NCBI GenBank assembly: GCA_964562685.1
Contig: CAZLUP010000007.1
Location: 1-64,000, forward strand
From: Stanieria sp964562685
GTDB lineage: Bacteria; Cyanobacteriota; Cyanobacteriia; Cyanobacteriales; Xenococcaceae
Direction: 5' to 3'
DNA: 64,000 nt
The notes below the pieces were generated by a model. It did no database searches. It saw only the letters and a program-made list of their open reading frames with translations, and was not told where the DNA came from. How positions within the stretch are numbered: the stretch's first letter is position 1; every line of letters begins with the position of its first letter. Position numbers and translations under genes: made by a program. Below are positions 1-8,844 of this stretch, piece after piece.

Positions 1-19
1 TGACCATATCCGTAGCTAA

Positions 20-208
20 GAGGACTTTCAGGACAACACCCCGATTCATCTAGATTACGCCATTGTCGGAGAAAGTTTATTACAAGCAATTAAAGATGTC
101 TTGGGAGATGCAGCCACACAAGAAGTTATGAATGCTTGGGCTGAAGCTTATCAAGCATTAGCGGAAATTTTTATCAATCGAGAACAACAAATTTATCAAG
201 AGAATTAG
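20..208 (+). pseudogene. Globin-domain C-terminal remnant (flavohemoglobin-like)
   Basis: The open frame encodes the last third of a bacterial globin domain: HLDYAIVGESLL followed by IKDVLGDAATQEV and INREQQIYQEN. This matches the F-H helix region of flavohemoglobins and single-domain globins, which bind O2 and detoxify NO. An in-frame TAA at 17-19 and the absence of an ATG before the conserved block show that the 5' part is missing or frameshifted. The frame ends at TAG 206-208, just where a flavohemoglobin would continue into its FAD reductase domain, and that TAG belongs to the heptamer array that follows. A single-domain globin is possible, but the upstream stop still argues for a dead fragment. 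It lies upstream of hcp, a common NO-stress partner. Confidence 0.6.
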
Positions 209-347
209 TTATTGGTCATTGGTCATTGGTCATTGGTCATTAGTTATTGGTTATTAGCAAACAACAAAGGACAAAAGACAAAAGACAAAGGACAAAAGAC
301 AAAAGACAAAGAACAAAGGACAAACAACAAAAGACAAACAACAAAAG
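206..347. repeat. Heptanucleotide tandem repeat array (STRR type)
   Basis: The whole globin-hcp spacer is built on a 7-bp period. It starts TAGTTAT, then TGGTCAT four times (213-240), TAGTTAT and TGGTTAT. From 264 to 347 there are twelve uninterrupted units of ACAAARR/ACAAACA/ACAAAGA type. The last unit plus GAG forms the hcp Shine-Dalgarno AAGGAG. Degenerate heptamer repeats (STRR) are known from cyanobacterial intergenic DNA. Confidence 0.85.
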
Positions 348-357
348 GAGTTTTATT

Positions 358-2001
358 ATGTTTTGCGAACAATGCGAACAAACTGCTAGCGGTAATGGTT
401 GTCATCAATGGGGTGCTTGCGGTAAAAGTCCCCAAGTAAACGCAGTACAAGATTTATTGGTTTATTGTTTGCGCGGACTCGCCCCTGTAGTGTTAAAAGC
501 ACAAGAATTGGGTATCGACACCAGAGAAGCAGACAGATTTACTTGTGAGTCTCTGTTTGCCACGATGACTAATGTAAACTTCGACCAGAAGAGATTTACT
601 AAATATATCAAAAATGCGATCGCCCTACGGGAAAATCTTAAAACCCAAATTCAGCAAAAAGCAAATATTACTTGGACAGATATTTCTAATTACGAACCAG
701 ATTACGATGAAAGTTTAGTCGAACAGGGACAAAATTTTAATTTAGAATTCATCGGTAAGTCTGGAGGAAATATCGATATTTTTTCTCTGAAACTTACTGC
801 CATCTATGGTATTAAGGGTGCTGCTTCCTATACCTTCCACGCTTACGAATTGGGACAAGAAGACGAGGCTGTATATCAATTTGTCCAACAGGTTTTAGCT
901 AGTGTAGATCGTCAAGATTTAAGTTTGGATGATTGGGTTAACTTAAATCTAGAAATCGGTAAAATTAACCTCAAAGCGATGGAATTGCTTGATGCGGGAC
1001 ATACTAGCACCTACAGTCATCCCGTACCTACTTCTGTACCGTTGAATCACATACCAGGTAAGGCGATTTTAGTCTCGGGACATGATATTAAACAGTTAGA
1101 AGCGATCCTGAAACAAACTGTAGATAAAGATATTAATGTTTACACTCACGGGGAATTATTACCTGCCCACGGTTATCCCAAACTGAAAGAAAAATACTCC
1201 CATTTCTACGGACATTATGGTACTGCTTGGCAAAATCAGACTAAAGAATTTGCTAAATTCCCTGGTGCAATTGTCTTGACTACTAACTGTCTGATGCCTC
1301 CCCACGACAATTATGAAGCGAAACTGTTTACTATCGGTCCTGTGGGTTACGCTGGTATAAATTATCTTCCTACAAAAGAAGATGGCAGTATTGATTTTAC
1401 TCCTGTAATCGAAAAAGCCCAAGAATTACCAGGATTTACTGAAGAATCGGAATATAGACAGGTAACTACAGGTTTTGCTCGCAATGCCGTTTTGGGAGTT
1501 GCTGATAAAGTTATTGATGCTGTCAAACAAGGCAAAATTCGTCACTTCTTTTTAGTTGGAGGTTGTGACGGGGCAAAACCAGACCGCAATTACTACGCTG
1601 AATTTGTGGATAAAGTCCCCGAAGATTGCGTTGTTTTAACCCTTGCTTGTGGTAAATTCCGCTTCTTTGACAAAGAAATGGGCAATATTGAAGGTATTCC
1701 CCGTTTATTGGACGTAGGACAGTGTAACGATGCTTATTCGGCAATTCAAATTGCGATCGCTCTAGCTAATGCCTTTGAAGTTGGAGTTAATGAAATACCT
1801 TTATCAATGATTCTTTCCTGGTACGAACAAAAAGCAGTAGCTGTACTACTCACTCTACTGTATTTAGGAATTAAAGATATTCGTCTTGGTCCAACTATTC
1901 CTGCTTTTTTGTCGCCTAATGTCCTTAAATTATTAGCAGATACTTACAATCTCAAACCAATTACTACTCCCGATGCAGATCTAGCTGCTTGTTTGGGTTA
2001 A
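358..2001 (+). CDS. hcp: Hydroxylamine reductase / hybrid-cluster protein
   Basis: Hcp carries an N-terminal [4Fe-4S] cluster and a hybrid Fe-S-O cluster, and acts in nitrosative stress (hydroxylamine or NO reduction). The protein has 547 residues, the usual class I/II length. It opens MFCEQCEQTASGNGC with cysteines at 3, 6, 15 and 21 as cubane ligands. Later cysteine motifs (TTNCLMPP, VGGCDGAKPD, LTLACGKFRF, DVGQCND) supply hybrid-cluster ligands. The ATG at 358 is chosen because AAGGAG sits at 345-350 and upstream codons translate a low-complexity repeat. The gene is intact although both neighbours are remnants. The adjoining globin remnant fits an NO-response context. Confidence 0.95.
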   Translation: MFCEQCEQTASGNGCHQWGACGKSPQVNAVQDLLVYCLRGLAPVVLKAQELGIDTREADRFTCESLFATMTNVNFDQKRFTKYIKNAIALRENLKTQIQQKANITWTDISNYEPDYDESLVEQGQNFNLEFIGKSGGNIDIFSLKLTAIYGIKGAASYTFHAYELGQEDEAVYQFVQQVLASVDRQDLSLDDWVNLNLEIGKINLKAMELLDAGHTSTYSHPVPTSVPLNHIPGKAILVSGHDIKQLEAILKQTVDKDINVYTHGELLPAHGYPKLKEKYSHFYGHYGTAWQNQTKEFAKFPGAIVLTTNCLMPPHDNYEAKLFTIGPVGYAGINYLPTKEDGSIDFTPVIEKAQELPGFTEESEYRQVTTGFARNAVLGVADKVIDAVKQGKIRHFFLVGGCDGAKPDRNYYAEFVDKVPEDCVVLTLACGKFRFFDKEMGNIEGIPRLLDVGQCNDAYSAIQIAIALANAFEVGVNEIPLSMILSWYEQKAVAVLLTLLYLGIKDIRLGPTIPAFLSPNVLKLLADTYNLKPITTPDADLAACLG

Positions 2002-2006
2002 AGTTG

Positions 2007-2034
2007 GTCTTTTGTCCTTTGTTGTTTGTCATTC
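2007..2034. repeat. Downstream arm of inverted repeat flanking hcp
   Basis: Starting five bases after the hcp stop, positions 2007-2028 are the exact reverse complement of 258-279 (22 bp, no mismatch). The arm reads as heptamers GTCTTTT GTCCTTT GTTGTTT GTCATTC, so it is the same repeat family in opposite orientation. Confidence 0.85.
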
Positions 2035-2066
2035 GTTAGCTCTGGCGATCGCTAAGTAATTGATAA

Positions 2067-2213
2067 CTTTTTTATTTTGAACCTACGAACAATCAGATCG
2101 ATTTCGAGCGCGAGGCAAAATTTTGGCGCATAACTCTAGAAAATGGTCTTGCTTACGAACAGATGTACTTAACATGGTTGGATGAAACCATTGCCAGGAT
2201 CGAATCATTTTAA
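2067..2213 (+). pseudogene. PadR-family regulator C-terminal remnant
   Basis: A 48-codon open stretch begins right after a stop (TAA 2064-2066) and ends at TAA 2211-2213, with no start codon near its beginning. It encodes DFEREAKFWRITLENGLAYEQ and then YLTWLDETIARIE. This resembles the C-terminal helical (virulence-activator-like) domain of PadR regulators, where an L-x-x-G-x-x-Y block is followed by a W-x-x-x-A/I helix. The winged-helix N-terminus is absent. The assignment rests on pattern memory of the family, not on a search. Confidence 0.45.
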
Positions 2214-2319
2214 TTGTCTTTCCCGTTCAAATTTTGCTCTGATATGTCAAAAATTACCTATAAAAAGTTTAATTTGTCGTTGGTCATTAGTCCTTTGTCA
2301 TTCGAGGAGGTTAAAGAAA

Positions 2320-2990
2320 ATGTCTAATTCAAATGCAAATAAATATGATGCGATCGTAATTGGTTCTGGTATTGGAGGACTAACTACGGCTGCAATCCTC
2401 TCTAAATATAGCCACAAGTAGGATTTCAAGGAGAAAACCACTGGCTTTACCAAGATTACGACCACGATCGCACTTTTACTCGACTAAGCTCTCTTGAAGC
2501 ATTTCCCACTCACTGTTATTTATCTTTTCCCTCCCTCAAAAATCCAGCAGCATCTAGCCACACTGGAGAGATTATTAGCTTTATCGACTACGATCTTTTT
2601 TCTCAATGGCAAGAGCGATCTTGGAAAAGAAGAGGAGAAGAGTATACTGAGTTTAAAGAAAGACTCTCTCAGAGCCTAATTGAGTTAGTTGAAACTAAAC
2701 ATCCAGGTTTTAGAGATTTAATCGCCTACAGCGAACTATCGACACCTTTAACAGTAGAATATTTTGATGCCAGCGATCGAGGAGCTATTTACGGTATTCC
2801 TGCAATACCACAAAGACTAGATGTAGAGTGGATCGGCGCGAAAACTCCGATTAAAAATCTCTATCTAACAGGAACAGACGTTAGCGGACATGGTATCTTA
2901 GGAGCAGCGATCGGTGGTATGGTTACCGCAGGTATTTTAAACGGGACTTTCGGCTTTTTCAAGATCATGTCTGTTCTGAATTCTACTTAA
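2320..2990 (+). pseudogene. Phytoene-dehydrogenase-like FAD oxidoreductase, internally deleted
   Basis: ATG 2320, with AGGAGG at 2305-2310, opens a frame with the Rossmann dinucleotide motif AIVIGSGIGGLTTAA, but it stops at 2419-2421. From 2421 a different frame is open to TAA 2988-2990. It encodes the C-terminal half of a carotenoid-isomerase/retinol-reductase-like flavoprotein, ending NLYLTGTDVSGHGILGAA and GGMVTAGIL, the FAD-contacting C-terminal signature. Only about 33 N-terminal and 190 C-terminal residues remain of an expected ~500, and the junction changes frame, so the gene is dead. Heptamer repeat sequence also lies just upstream (about 2278-2304). Confidence 0.8.
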
Positions 2991-3001
2991 TCAATTTTAT
3001 T

Positions 3002-3037
3002 GCGATCTTGGCGCAGCCAAAGCACGTGCGCGATCGC
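3002..3037. repeat. HIP1-bounded short palindromic repeat
   Basis: GCGATC at 3002-3007 and GCGATCGC at 3030-3037 bracket a short GC-rich insert (TTGGCGCAGCCAA is itself an inverted repeat). The architecture and the first bases (GCGATCTTGGC) match the element inserted in the sensor kinase gene near 58.2 kb. Confidence 0.5.
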
Positions 3038-3038
3038 A

Positions 3039-3431
3039 TTAAAAGGCTTTTAGTAGAGAGGCTAATCCATTAGCTTTTTGTGCTAATTGTACATCCAAAT
3101 CTGTGATCCCACCTATTTCAAGAGTGATCAGATCGACAGTAACACAATTGTATAACTCAGACTCTTCAAGATGATGTTCTATCTTTTTTGCACTTAAAGC
3201 TAGTCCTGACATAAATCCTAGTGCTTTTTCAAAAGAGCTAAAACAAAAGCGACGATGTAATTTACCTTCTTGAAGTTGCCATCCCTTTAATTGCGCTAAA
3301 GCTAATTCTAATTCTTTAGAGGATAAAATTCGAGGTACAACTTGGTAACTTTCGGGGTCAACTATGTTTGTCTCTGGTTTGAAGAGCATAGTTTTTGGAG
3401 TTACTTGAGATTTTCTTTTAACCTTAAACAT
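3039..3431 (-). CDS. Pterin-4a-carbinolamine dehydratase-like protein
   Basis: The fold signature of the PCD/DCoH family is clear in the C-terminal 95 residues: LKGWQLQEGKLHRRFCF, FEKALGFM, then EHHLEESELYNCVTVDL and GGITDLDVQLA. Classical enzymes carry HHPxW..Y and a further His (TH) needed for dehydration of 4a-hydroxytetrahydrobiopterin. Here the Pro is Leu and the segment reads LITLE, so the last His is missing. It may therefore be a non-catalytic paralogue. The family also includes proteins with other roles, such as RuBisCO-associated forms. The first ~14 residues are basic and may not be translated: Met15 (5' end at 3389) is an alternative start. Confidence 0.75.
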   Translation of the reverse strand: MFKVKRKSQVTPKTMLFKPETNIVDPESYQVVPRILSSKELELALAQLKGWQLQEGKLHRRFCFSSFEKALGFMSGLALSAKKIEHHLEESELYNCVTVDLITLEIGGITDLDVQLAQKANGLASLLKAF

Positions 3432-3487
3432 CTTCGGAAAGCTTGTTCAGCTAAAGAGAATTTTTTTATTTAATTACATCTAAAGAG

Positions 3488-3688
3488 CTAACTCATTGTG
3501 CTTCGACTACGATGATAAGCTTGGCTAAATTGGGCTGGTGTTTTGCCTTGGATGTGGCTATAGTAGTGACTTGTATCTACATCAAAACCTATTTCCGTCG
3601 CAGTTCTTAGTAACATCGATTGTTCGCGGTTACGAATCATTTGATGATGACGGTTGAGAAGAGCGCGAGCTTTTGTTTGAACAGACAT
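3488..3688 (-). CDS. Small hypothetical protein (66 aa)
   Basis: This short reading frame is preceded on its strand by AAAGGAGAT about 7 bases before the ATG, a good ribosome binding site. The product is basic, rich in His, Arg and Gln, with no membrane segment. I do not recognise a family. It lies between the pterin dehydratase-like gene (same strand, 56 bp downstream) and the divergent kinase gene, so it could be the first gene of a two-gene unit. Confidence 0.5.
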   Translation of the reverse strand: MSVQTKARALLNRHHQMIRNREQSMLLRTATEIGFDVDTSHYYSHIQGKTPAQFSQAYHRSRSTMS

Positions 3689-3858
3689 AAACTAATCTCC
3701 TTTAACCCACTACTTTAATTATAAAATTAATTCTGTATAAAGAAATACTTTTTGCTAAATTTAATTTGAACTTGATCGCCAATTGTGAGGCTTTGCTAAT
3801 TTTTATCGGTATTGTACTTAAATTAAGTTAAATACTAACTTTGACTGTTTAGAAGATT

Positions 3859-6048
3859 ATGCAGGGTAAAATTCTAGCTTCGCGATATCAAATTATTCGA
3901 TATATCGCCAAAGGTGGCTTTGGAAAGACTTATCTGGCGAAAGATATCGATCTCCCTAATCATAATCGCTGTGTGGTCAAACAACTTTATCCTCAAATTA
4001 ACGATCCAAATTTTTTAAATGTTGCCAGACGTTTATTTCAAAAAGAAGGAGAAACTCTTAACAAGTTAAACCATCCCCAAATTCCTCGTCTAGTAGCTTA
4101 TTTTGAAGAAGAGCAACAATTTTATTTAGTCCAGGAATATATTGAAGGTCATACTCTTAGTCAAGAATTAAAATCAGGTTCGATTTGGTCAGAAAATGCT
4201 GTAGTTGAACTATTAAAAGATTGTTTAAATATTCTTGATTTTATTCATAGCAATGGTGTTATTCACCGCGATGTCAAACCTGATAATCTGATTCGTCGTA
4301 ATAGCGATCGCAAATTGGTTTTAGTTGATTTTGGTACAGTTAAAGAATTTGCGTTAACTCAATCACAGCTTATTCCTGCAACTGTAGCAGTAGGAACAAA
4401 AGGTTATATGCCAACTGAACAAGCGATTGGTAAACCTCGTCCTAGTAGCGATCTCTATGCTTTAGGGATGATTGCTATTCAAGCTTTGACGGGAATTCAT
4501 CCTTTAGAACTGCCAGAAGACGAATACGGCGAATTACGATGGCAACACCAAGCTCAAGTTAGTCCTCGACTAGGAGCAATTCTTGCTAAGATGGTACGTT
4601 ATCATTTTGGCGATCGCTATCATTCTGCTCAAGAAGCTTTAAATGCACTCAACGCTTATGCTGAAACTATTGTTCCATCTACTGTATCAGTTAGAGCTAC
4701 TCCAACAGGTATAGTCAATAATTCTCTGTTGAGTCAGAGTGTTTCTACTTCGGAAGAACCCCCAACTTTAATTAATTCTAATCAAACTAAATCTAATCTG
4801 AGTTCTGCATCCCACTCTTCTGTTACTGAGCAAAAATTATCTTTACCAACGCCAACCAACAATTTTTCTGCTTCTGAATCTTTATTGGTTCAAGATTCTC
4901 TACCGTTGAGAAATGTTGAGTCTAATTCCTCCAACAATCCCTCAAGACAAAACCTGACTAGAGAACTATCGATTGTAAATCCTCCTACAGGTAAAACGAA
5001 TTCTCATCAAAAACCTAACCGTAAAAGCTTAATTGCTTTAGCTAGTGCGATTGCTCTAGGTAGTGCTGTGGGAGGAATGTATTGGTTTAATCAAAGCAAT
5101 ACTCAAGTCGAACAAAAAAATCTCAATGAGCAGGTTCAACAACTTAATACTTTAATTGCTCAAAATCAATATACCCAATGTTATGAACAAGTGACCACGA
5201 CCGATGCTAGTCAAACCATCAGCTTACCAGAGGCAGAAAAATCGCAATTTCAGGTTCAGTGTGGTTTAGGAATGGCAAAAGAAAAAGCACAATCTCTCAA
5301 TTATGGCGAAGCTTTAGCTATTATTGCTCAATTACCCCAAAATACTTCCTTTGCTGCCGAAATTGAGCAATTAACTAACCAATGGTCACAACAGCTATTC
5401 CAAGAAGCTACCGCAATGTACACAACGGAAGGAAAATTGGCAGAAGCTCTCGAATTAATTCAACAGATACCAGAAAATAGTTCCATTAAATCTCAAACTC
5501 AAACCGAAAGCGATCGCTGGAAAACCGAATATGATACCAATAAAAATCTGATTAATAACGCTCAGGAAGCACTCCAAGAGCAAAACTGGCATGGAGCTAA
5601 ACAACAAGCAACCCAAGTTCAAACATCTACATCTAGTTATTGGCGAGAACAAGCTGAGGCAATTATTAGTGAAGCAGAAGAAGCGATCGCTGTTGCATCT
5701 CCACCAGTGATTCCCAACCCTCCCATGATTCCGAAAACACTAGAACCATCAACTGCTAATCCTGTAGAAGAGAAATCACCAGAAGTTACTGATTCTCAAC
5801 CTTCAGAAACTGCCAATCCTGTGGAAGAAAAATCACCAGAAGTTAATGATTCTCAGCCCTCAGAAACTGCCAATCCTGTGGAAGAAAAATCACCAGAGTC
5901 TAATGATTCTCAACCCAAATCAACTGCTAAAACCCCTGAGAATCAAAGAATTGACCAACATTATGGCAATATGCCCGTAGACGACTTTGGTTCATCACAA
6001 CCCCAACCGCAACCTCAACCTGAAGACAATTCTGATTGGGCTTTATAA
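3859..6048 (+). CDS. Membrane-anchored Ser/Thr protein kinase
   Basis: Hanks-type kinase domain, residues ~1-275: glycine loop KGGFGKTYLA, catalytic Lys in VVKQLYP, loop HRDVKPDN, metal-binding DFGTV and activation segment GTKGYMPTEQA. A Ser/Thr/Asn-rich linker follows, then one membrane segment at ~391-410 (ALASAIALGSAVGGMYWF). An extracytoplasmic region follows with helical TPR-like pairs at ~420-620. The C-terminal tail has three copies of a 19-residue Pro/Glu/Ser unit and ends in a QPQPQPQP stretch. The domain order matches cyanobacterial PknB-like kinases. The substrate is unknown. It converges on the protease operon with only 9 bp between stop codons. Confidence 0.9.
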   Translation: MQGKILASRYQIIRYIAKGGFGKTYLAKDIDLPNHNRCVVKQLYPQINDPNFLNVARRLFQKEGETLNKLNHPQIPRLVAYFEEEQQFYLVQEYIEGHTLSQELKSGSIWSENAVVELLKDCLNILDFIHSNGVIHRDVKPDNLIRRNSDRKLVLVDFGTVKEFALTQSQLIPATVAVGTKGYMPTEQAIGKPRPSSDLYALGMIAIQALTGIHPLELPEDEYGELRWQHQAQVSPRLGAILAKMVRYHFGDRYHSAQEALNALNAYAETIVPSTVSVRATPTGIVNNSLLSQSVSTSEEPPTLINSNQTKSNLSSASHSSVTEQKLSLPTPTNNFSASESLLVQDSLPLRNVESNSSNNPSRQNLTRELSIVNPPTGKTNSHQKPNRKSLIALASAIALGSAVGGMYWFNQSNTQVEQKNLNEQVQQLNTLIAQNQYTQCYEQVTTTDASQTISLPEAEKSQFQVQCGLGMAKEKAQSLNYGEALAIIAQLPQNTSFAAEIEQLTNQWSQQLFQEATAMYTTEGKLAEALELIQQIPENSSIKSQTQTESDRWKTEYDTNKNLINNAQEALQEQNWHGAKQQATQVQTSTSSYWREQAEAIISEAEEAIAVASPPVIPNPPMIPKTLEPSTANPVEEKSPEVTDSQPSETANPVEEKSPEVNDSQPSETANPVEEKSPESNDSQPKSTAKTPENQRIDQHYGNMPVDDFGSSQPQPQPQPEDNSDWAL
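5752..5922 (+). repeat. Three in-frame 57-bp tandem repeats in kinase tail
   Basis: Units 5752-5808, 5809-5865 and 5866-5922 each encode a 19-residue segment beginning TANPVEEKSPE. The second and third copies are closer to each other than to the first, which suggests recent slippage expansion. The tail is predicted to be extracytoplasmic and disordered. Confidence 0.85.
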
Positions 6049-6057
6049 ACCAGCTTC

Positions 6058-7932
6058 TCAAGGTGTTTTATCAATCTGATAGGTAAAACCAAACATTTTA
6101 TTAATTCGTCTTCGTTGTCCTTGGGGAGGATAAAGAGCAGGATTTAATTGAGAAGTTGCATATTGGTCAGCAGCACGAATCAACTCTAAAGCTTGAACTT
6201 GAGATAGTCCCTTATTTTGGTAGGTTTGAAACACATCTGTCAAACAATTGCCGATTCTGCCTCGTTGTTTTAATTGATCGACCCCAAGATAAAGCTGAAT
6301 AATATCTTCTAGACAGTTTCCATAGTCCCACACGCTAGTAAAGGTAAATTGAGGTGAAATTGCCAAAGTTTGAGAATTAGACGTAACTGTAGGTTGAGTA
6401 ATTGGTTCTAATCTGTCATCGTTACGAATATATTGATATTTACCTAAACTCAACCAATCTGTCGGTTCGGTACAATATTCTTTTCCATCAATAAAAATAG
6501 AAACTGCCTGATTACTACAAGGTACAGACTTCAAATTCCACTGTTGAATTAGTGCCACATTTGCATCAGAATTAGCCGAGGTTGGCTGAAGTGTTTGATT
6601 ACGCTCGACTGTTTCGATGTTGTTCATTACAATTTGATATTGATCCCTTTGTCCCTCAGTCAAGAGTAGTTCGGCAGCTTTTTTAAGATCTGCTTTTGCT
6701 CCTGCTAAATCTCCTTGACGATTCAGGATAAAAGCTCGGTTATTATAGGCGTAGGGTAAATTAGGATCGAGATTAATTGCTTTGGTGTAATCGCTGATTG
6801 CTCCCGCTAAATCTCCTAATTGCCGACGTGCTTCTCCTCTTTCGTTATAGGCTGTCGCCTCGTTACTATCAATCTGCAAGGCTTGATTGTAATCATCAAT
6901 AGCTGCTTGCCAATTTTGAAGATTTAAATAGGCATATCCTCTATTTAAAAAAGTTGATAGGGCTGTACTTCGATCTGGAGTCAGTTGCAAAGCCTGAGTA
7001 TAATTGTTGATCGCTTGCTGGTAATCGCCTCGCGCTTGGAGAGAAAGACCCTTTTTGTAGTAATCTCTAGCCGATTGAGGATTATCTAAATTAGTAACCG
7101 TGGGTTTCGCAGTTGGTTGTTCTACATTTTCTCCAACGTTTGGGCAATTTTCAAATTTGGGACACAACTGCTTAAAAGTATTAATGGGAATACCAGCATT
7201 AAAACCAGATTTTTGAGTATCTGATAAGTTTCCTGTTTGAGGAATATTAGTATCTCCTAAGCCATGAATACCAAGCAACTGACCTTCAGAATTAAAAACA
7301 GGTCCTCCACTCATCCCTGTTTTAGTTCTGGCATCGTAGATTAGACTATAGCCGTTAATAGCATTCGTAGCAAGAGAAGCAACTGCACCTGTAGTCAAAG
7401 TAAAATCTCTTTGCGCTCCTGTTTTACCAAAAGCTGCTGGAAAACCAGCCACATAAACATCTGAAGCGATCGCAGCTTGTTCTGAATCTCCTAACTGTGC
7501 CACTGGATATTCTTCAGAGCTTTCAAAAGTGACCATAGCTAAATCAGAATCGTTGGGATTTTGCTGGAAATGCTCTACTAAACTCAGTGGATATTCTTGA
7601 CCAGTGTAGGTACGAACAGTATACACAATATCTTTGCGACAAACCACAGGTCCAGGACGAGGAATCGCATCGCATACTACGTGATTGGCAGTAATTACCG
7701 TATAAGTATTGCCGTTTCTGGCAACAATTACTCCAGAACCTCCTGGAGAATTACCATTACTATTGATTTGTACTGTCAAAGTTTTAGCAGTTTGAGTAAT
7801 CTCATCCTGGCTTTTGGCGGTTGCAATGGTTGGGAAACTAACCGCTAACATCGTAACTATTAATGTACTTCCTAACCACTTAGGGGGAAAGTTAAAACTA
7901 GAAACACTCATCTTAAATTGTTTGATTGTCAT
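6058..7932 (-). CDS. Secreted trypsin-like serine protease with TPR repeats
   Basis: Residues ~18-40 form a signal peptide or signal anchor (LIVTMLAVSFPTIATA). The S1-family catalytic triad is readable: His in TANHVVCDA, Asp in PNDSDLAMV, Ser in GMSGGPVFN. Three or four TPR units follow (~285-420; ARDYYKKGLSLQARGDYQQA and similar). A C-terminal region of ~190 residues with several cysteines is not recognised. The protein probably acts in the periplasm, with the TPRs binding a partner. Its ATG overlaps the stop of the upstream protease gene (TAATG), so the two are translationally coupled. Met8 is an alternative start. Confidence 0.9.
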   Translation of the reverse strand: MTIKQFKMSVSSFNFPPKWLGSTLIVTMLAVSFPTIATAKSQDEITQTAKTLTVQINSNGNSPGGSGVIVARNGNTYTVITANHVVCDAIPRPGPVVCRKDIVYTVRTYTGQEYPLSLVEHFQQNPNDSDLAMVTFESSEEYPVAQLGDSEQAAIASDVYVAGFPAAFGKTGAQRDFTLTTGAVASLATNAINGYSLIYDARTKTGMSGGPVFNSEGQLLGIHGLGDTNIPQTGNLSDTQKSGFNAGIPINTFKQLCPKFENCPNVGENVEQPTAKPTVTNLDNPQSARDYYKKGLSLQARGDYQQAINNYTQALQLTPDRSTALSTFLNRGYAYLNLQNWQAAIDDYNQALQIDSNEATAYNERGEARRQLGDLAGAISDYTKAINLDPNLPYAYNNRAFILNRQGDLAGAKADLKKAAELLLTEGQRDQYQIVMNNIETVERNQTLQPTSANSDANVALIQQWNLKSVPCSNQAVSIFIDGKEYCTEPTDWLSLGKYQYIRNDDRLEPITQPTVTSNSQTLAISPQFTFTSVWDYGNCLEDIIQLYLGVDQLKQRGRIGNCLTDVFQTYQNKGLSQVQALELIRAADQYATSQLNPALYPPQGQRRRINKMFGFTYQIDKTP

Positions 7933-8795
7933 TATTCTCGAAGTAATTCATTTTCTATGACTGCATTTTCTCCAATCAAAGTTTCAATTTGATGGTGAAT
8001 ATCGTTGATAGGAATAGCCCAGCTTAAAGTTTCCATTTGCTGAAAAAGTTGCTCTGAAGGAGTTGTCCCATCAACAAAAACTATTGCTTGAGTATCTTGC
8101 AGAGGATATTTCAACATTCCATTAATACCAATTAATTCAGCTTGTTCATTCAAAACTGGCCCACCACTCATGCCTTCAACTACATCATTGCTATAGCCGA
8201 TTTGATATCCTCCAGATAGTGCTTGTTCTGGTAGCATCCCTACTGTTCCTTTAGTCCAACGAAAAGCTCTTAATCCCCAATGACGGGTATCTTCCAAAGC
8301 AGTTATTTGATTGCCCTGTCTTTTAAAATGCCAAGCTGGAAATCCTGAAGCATAAATGACATTGCCAACGGATAGTTGTTTTGAGTCTCCTATTTTGACA
8401 ACCCTATAAGAATTACTACTAGTAAATTGCAGCAAAGCTACATCTAAAGTACCAAACTGAATAGATTGTAACCATTGGGCTTGATGTCTTTGTCCATCTT
8501 CAGTTAAAACTGTATATGCTTGATTGGGACTACTAGCCACAACATGATGATTGGTTAGGATAGTGTAAGTTGAACCCTGACGGGCGACGATCGCACCTGA
8601 ACCTAAACCCGAATCTGTGAATATTCTGACTGTTACTTGTCTAGCAATTTCCTCGATAGATTGCTCTTGAGTAAGACGGTTGGTAATTAATTGAAGTTGA
8701 AAATTGCCAGTATGATTAGGCTTATGTTCAACTTTAGGGATTGAATTTAAATTAAAAAAGGATAATAATCCCCCTAAAAAACTAGTGATCATCAA
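7932..8795 (-). CDS. Trypsin-like serine protease
   Basis: This compact S1-type protease of 287 residues has His in ILTNHHVVAS, Asp in GTLDVALLQF and Ser in EGMSGGPVLN. The N-terminus has a hydrophobic stretch (MMITSFLGGLLSFFNL) consistent with export. There is no PDZ or TPR domain. It is the middle gene of a three-gene unit (COP23 protein, this protease, protease-TPR). Two consecutive proteases of the same fold suggest duplication, the downstream one having acquired TPR repeats. Confidence 0.88.
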   Translation of the reverse strand: MMITSFLGGLLSFFNLNSIPKVEHKPNHTGNFQLQLITNRLTQEQSIEEIARQVTVRIFTDSGLGSGAIVARQGSTYTILTNHHVVASSPNQAYTVLTEDGQRHQAQWLQSIQFGTLDVALLQFTSSNSYRVVKIGDSKQLSVGNVIYASGFPAWHFKRQGNQITALEDTRHWGLRAFRWTKGTVGMLPEQALSGGYQIGYSNDVVEGMSGGPVLNEQAELIGINGMLKYPLQDTQAIVFVDGTTPSEQLFQQMETLSWAIPINDIHHQIETLIGENAVIENELLRE

Positions 8796-8844
8796 ACAAG
8801 ATTCAAAAATAAATTGTTAACGTGGCAAAAAAGCTGCTGATTGC

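Noticed and set aside
206..347. Possible CRISPR array
   Set aside because: The period is 7 bp with no spacers. This and the other short arrays are heptamer tandem repeats, not repeat-spacer structures.
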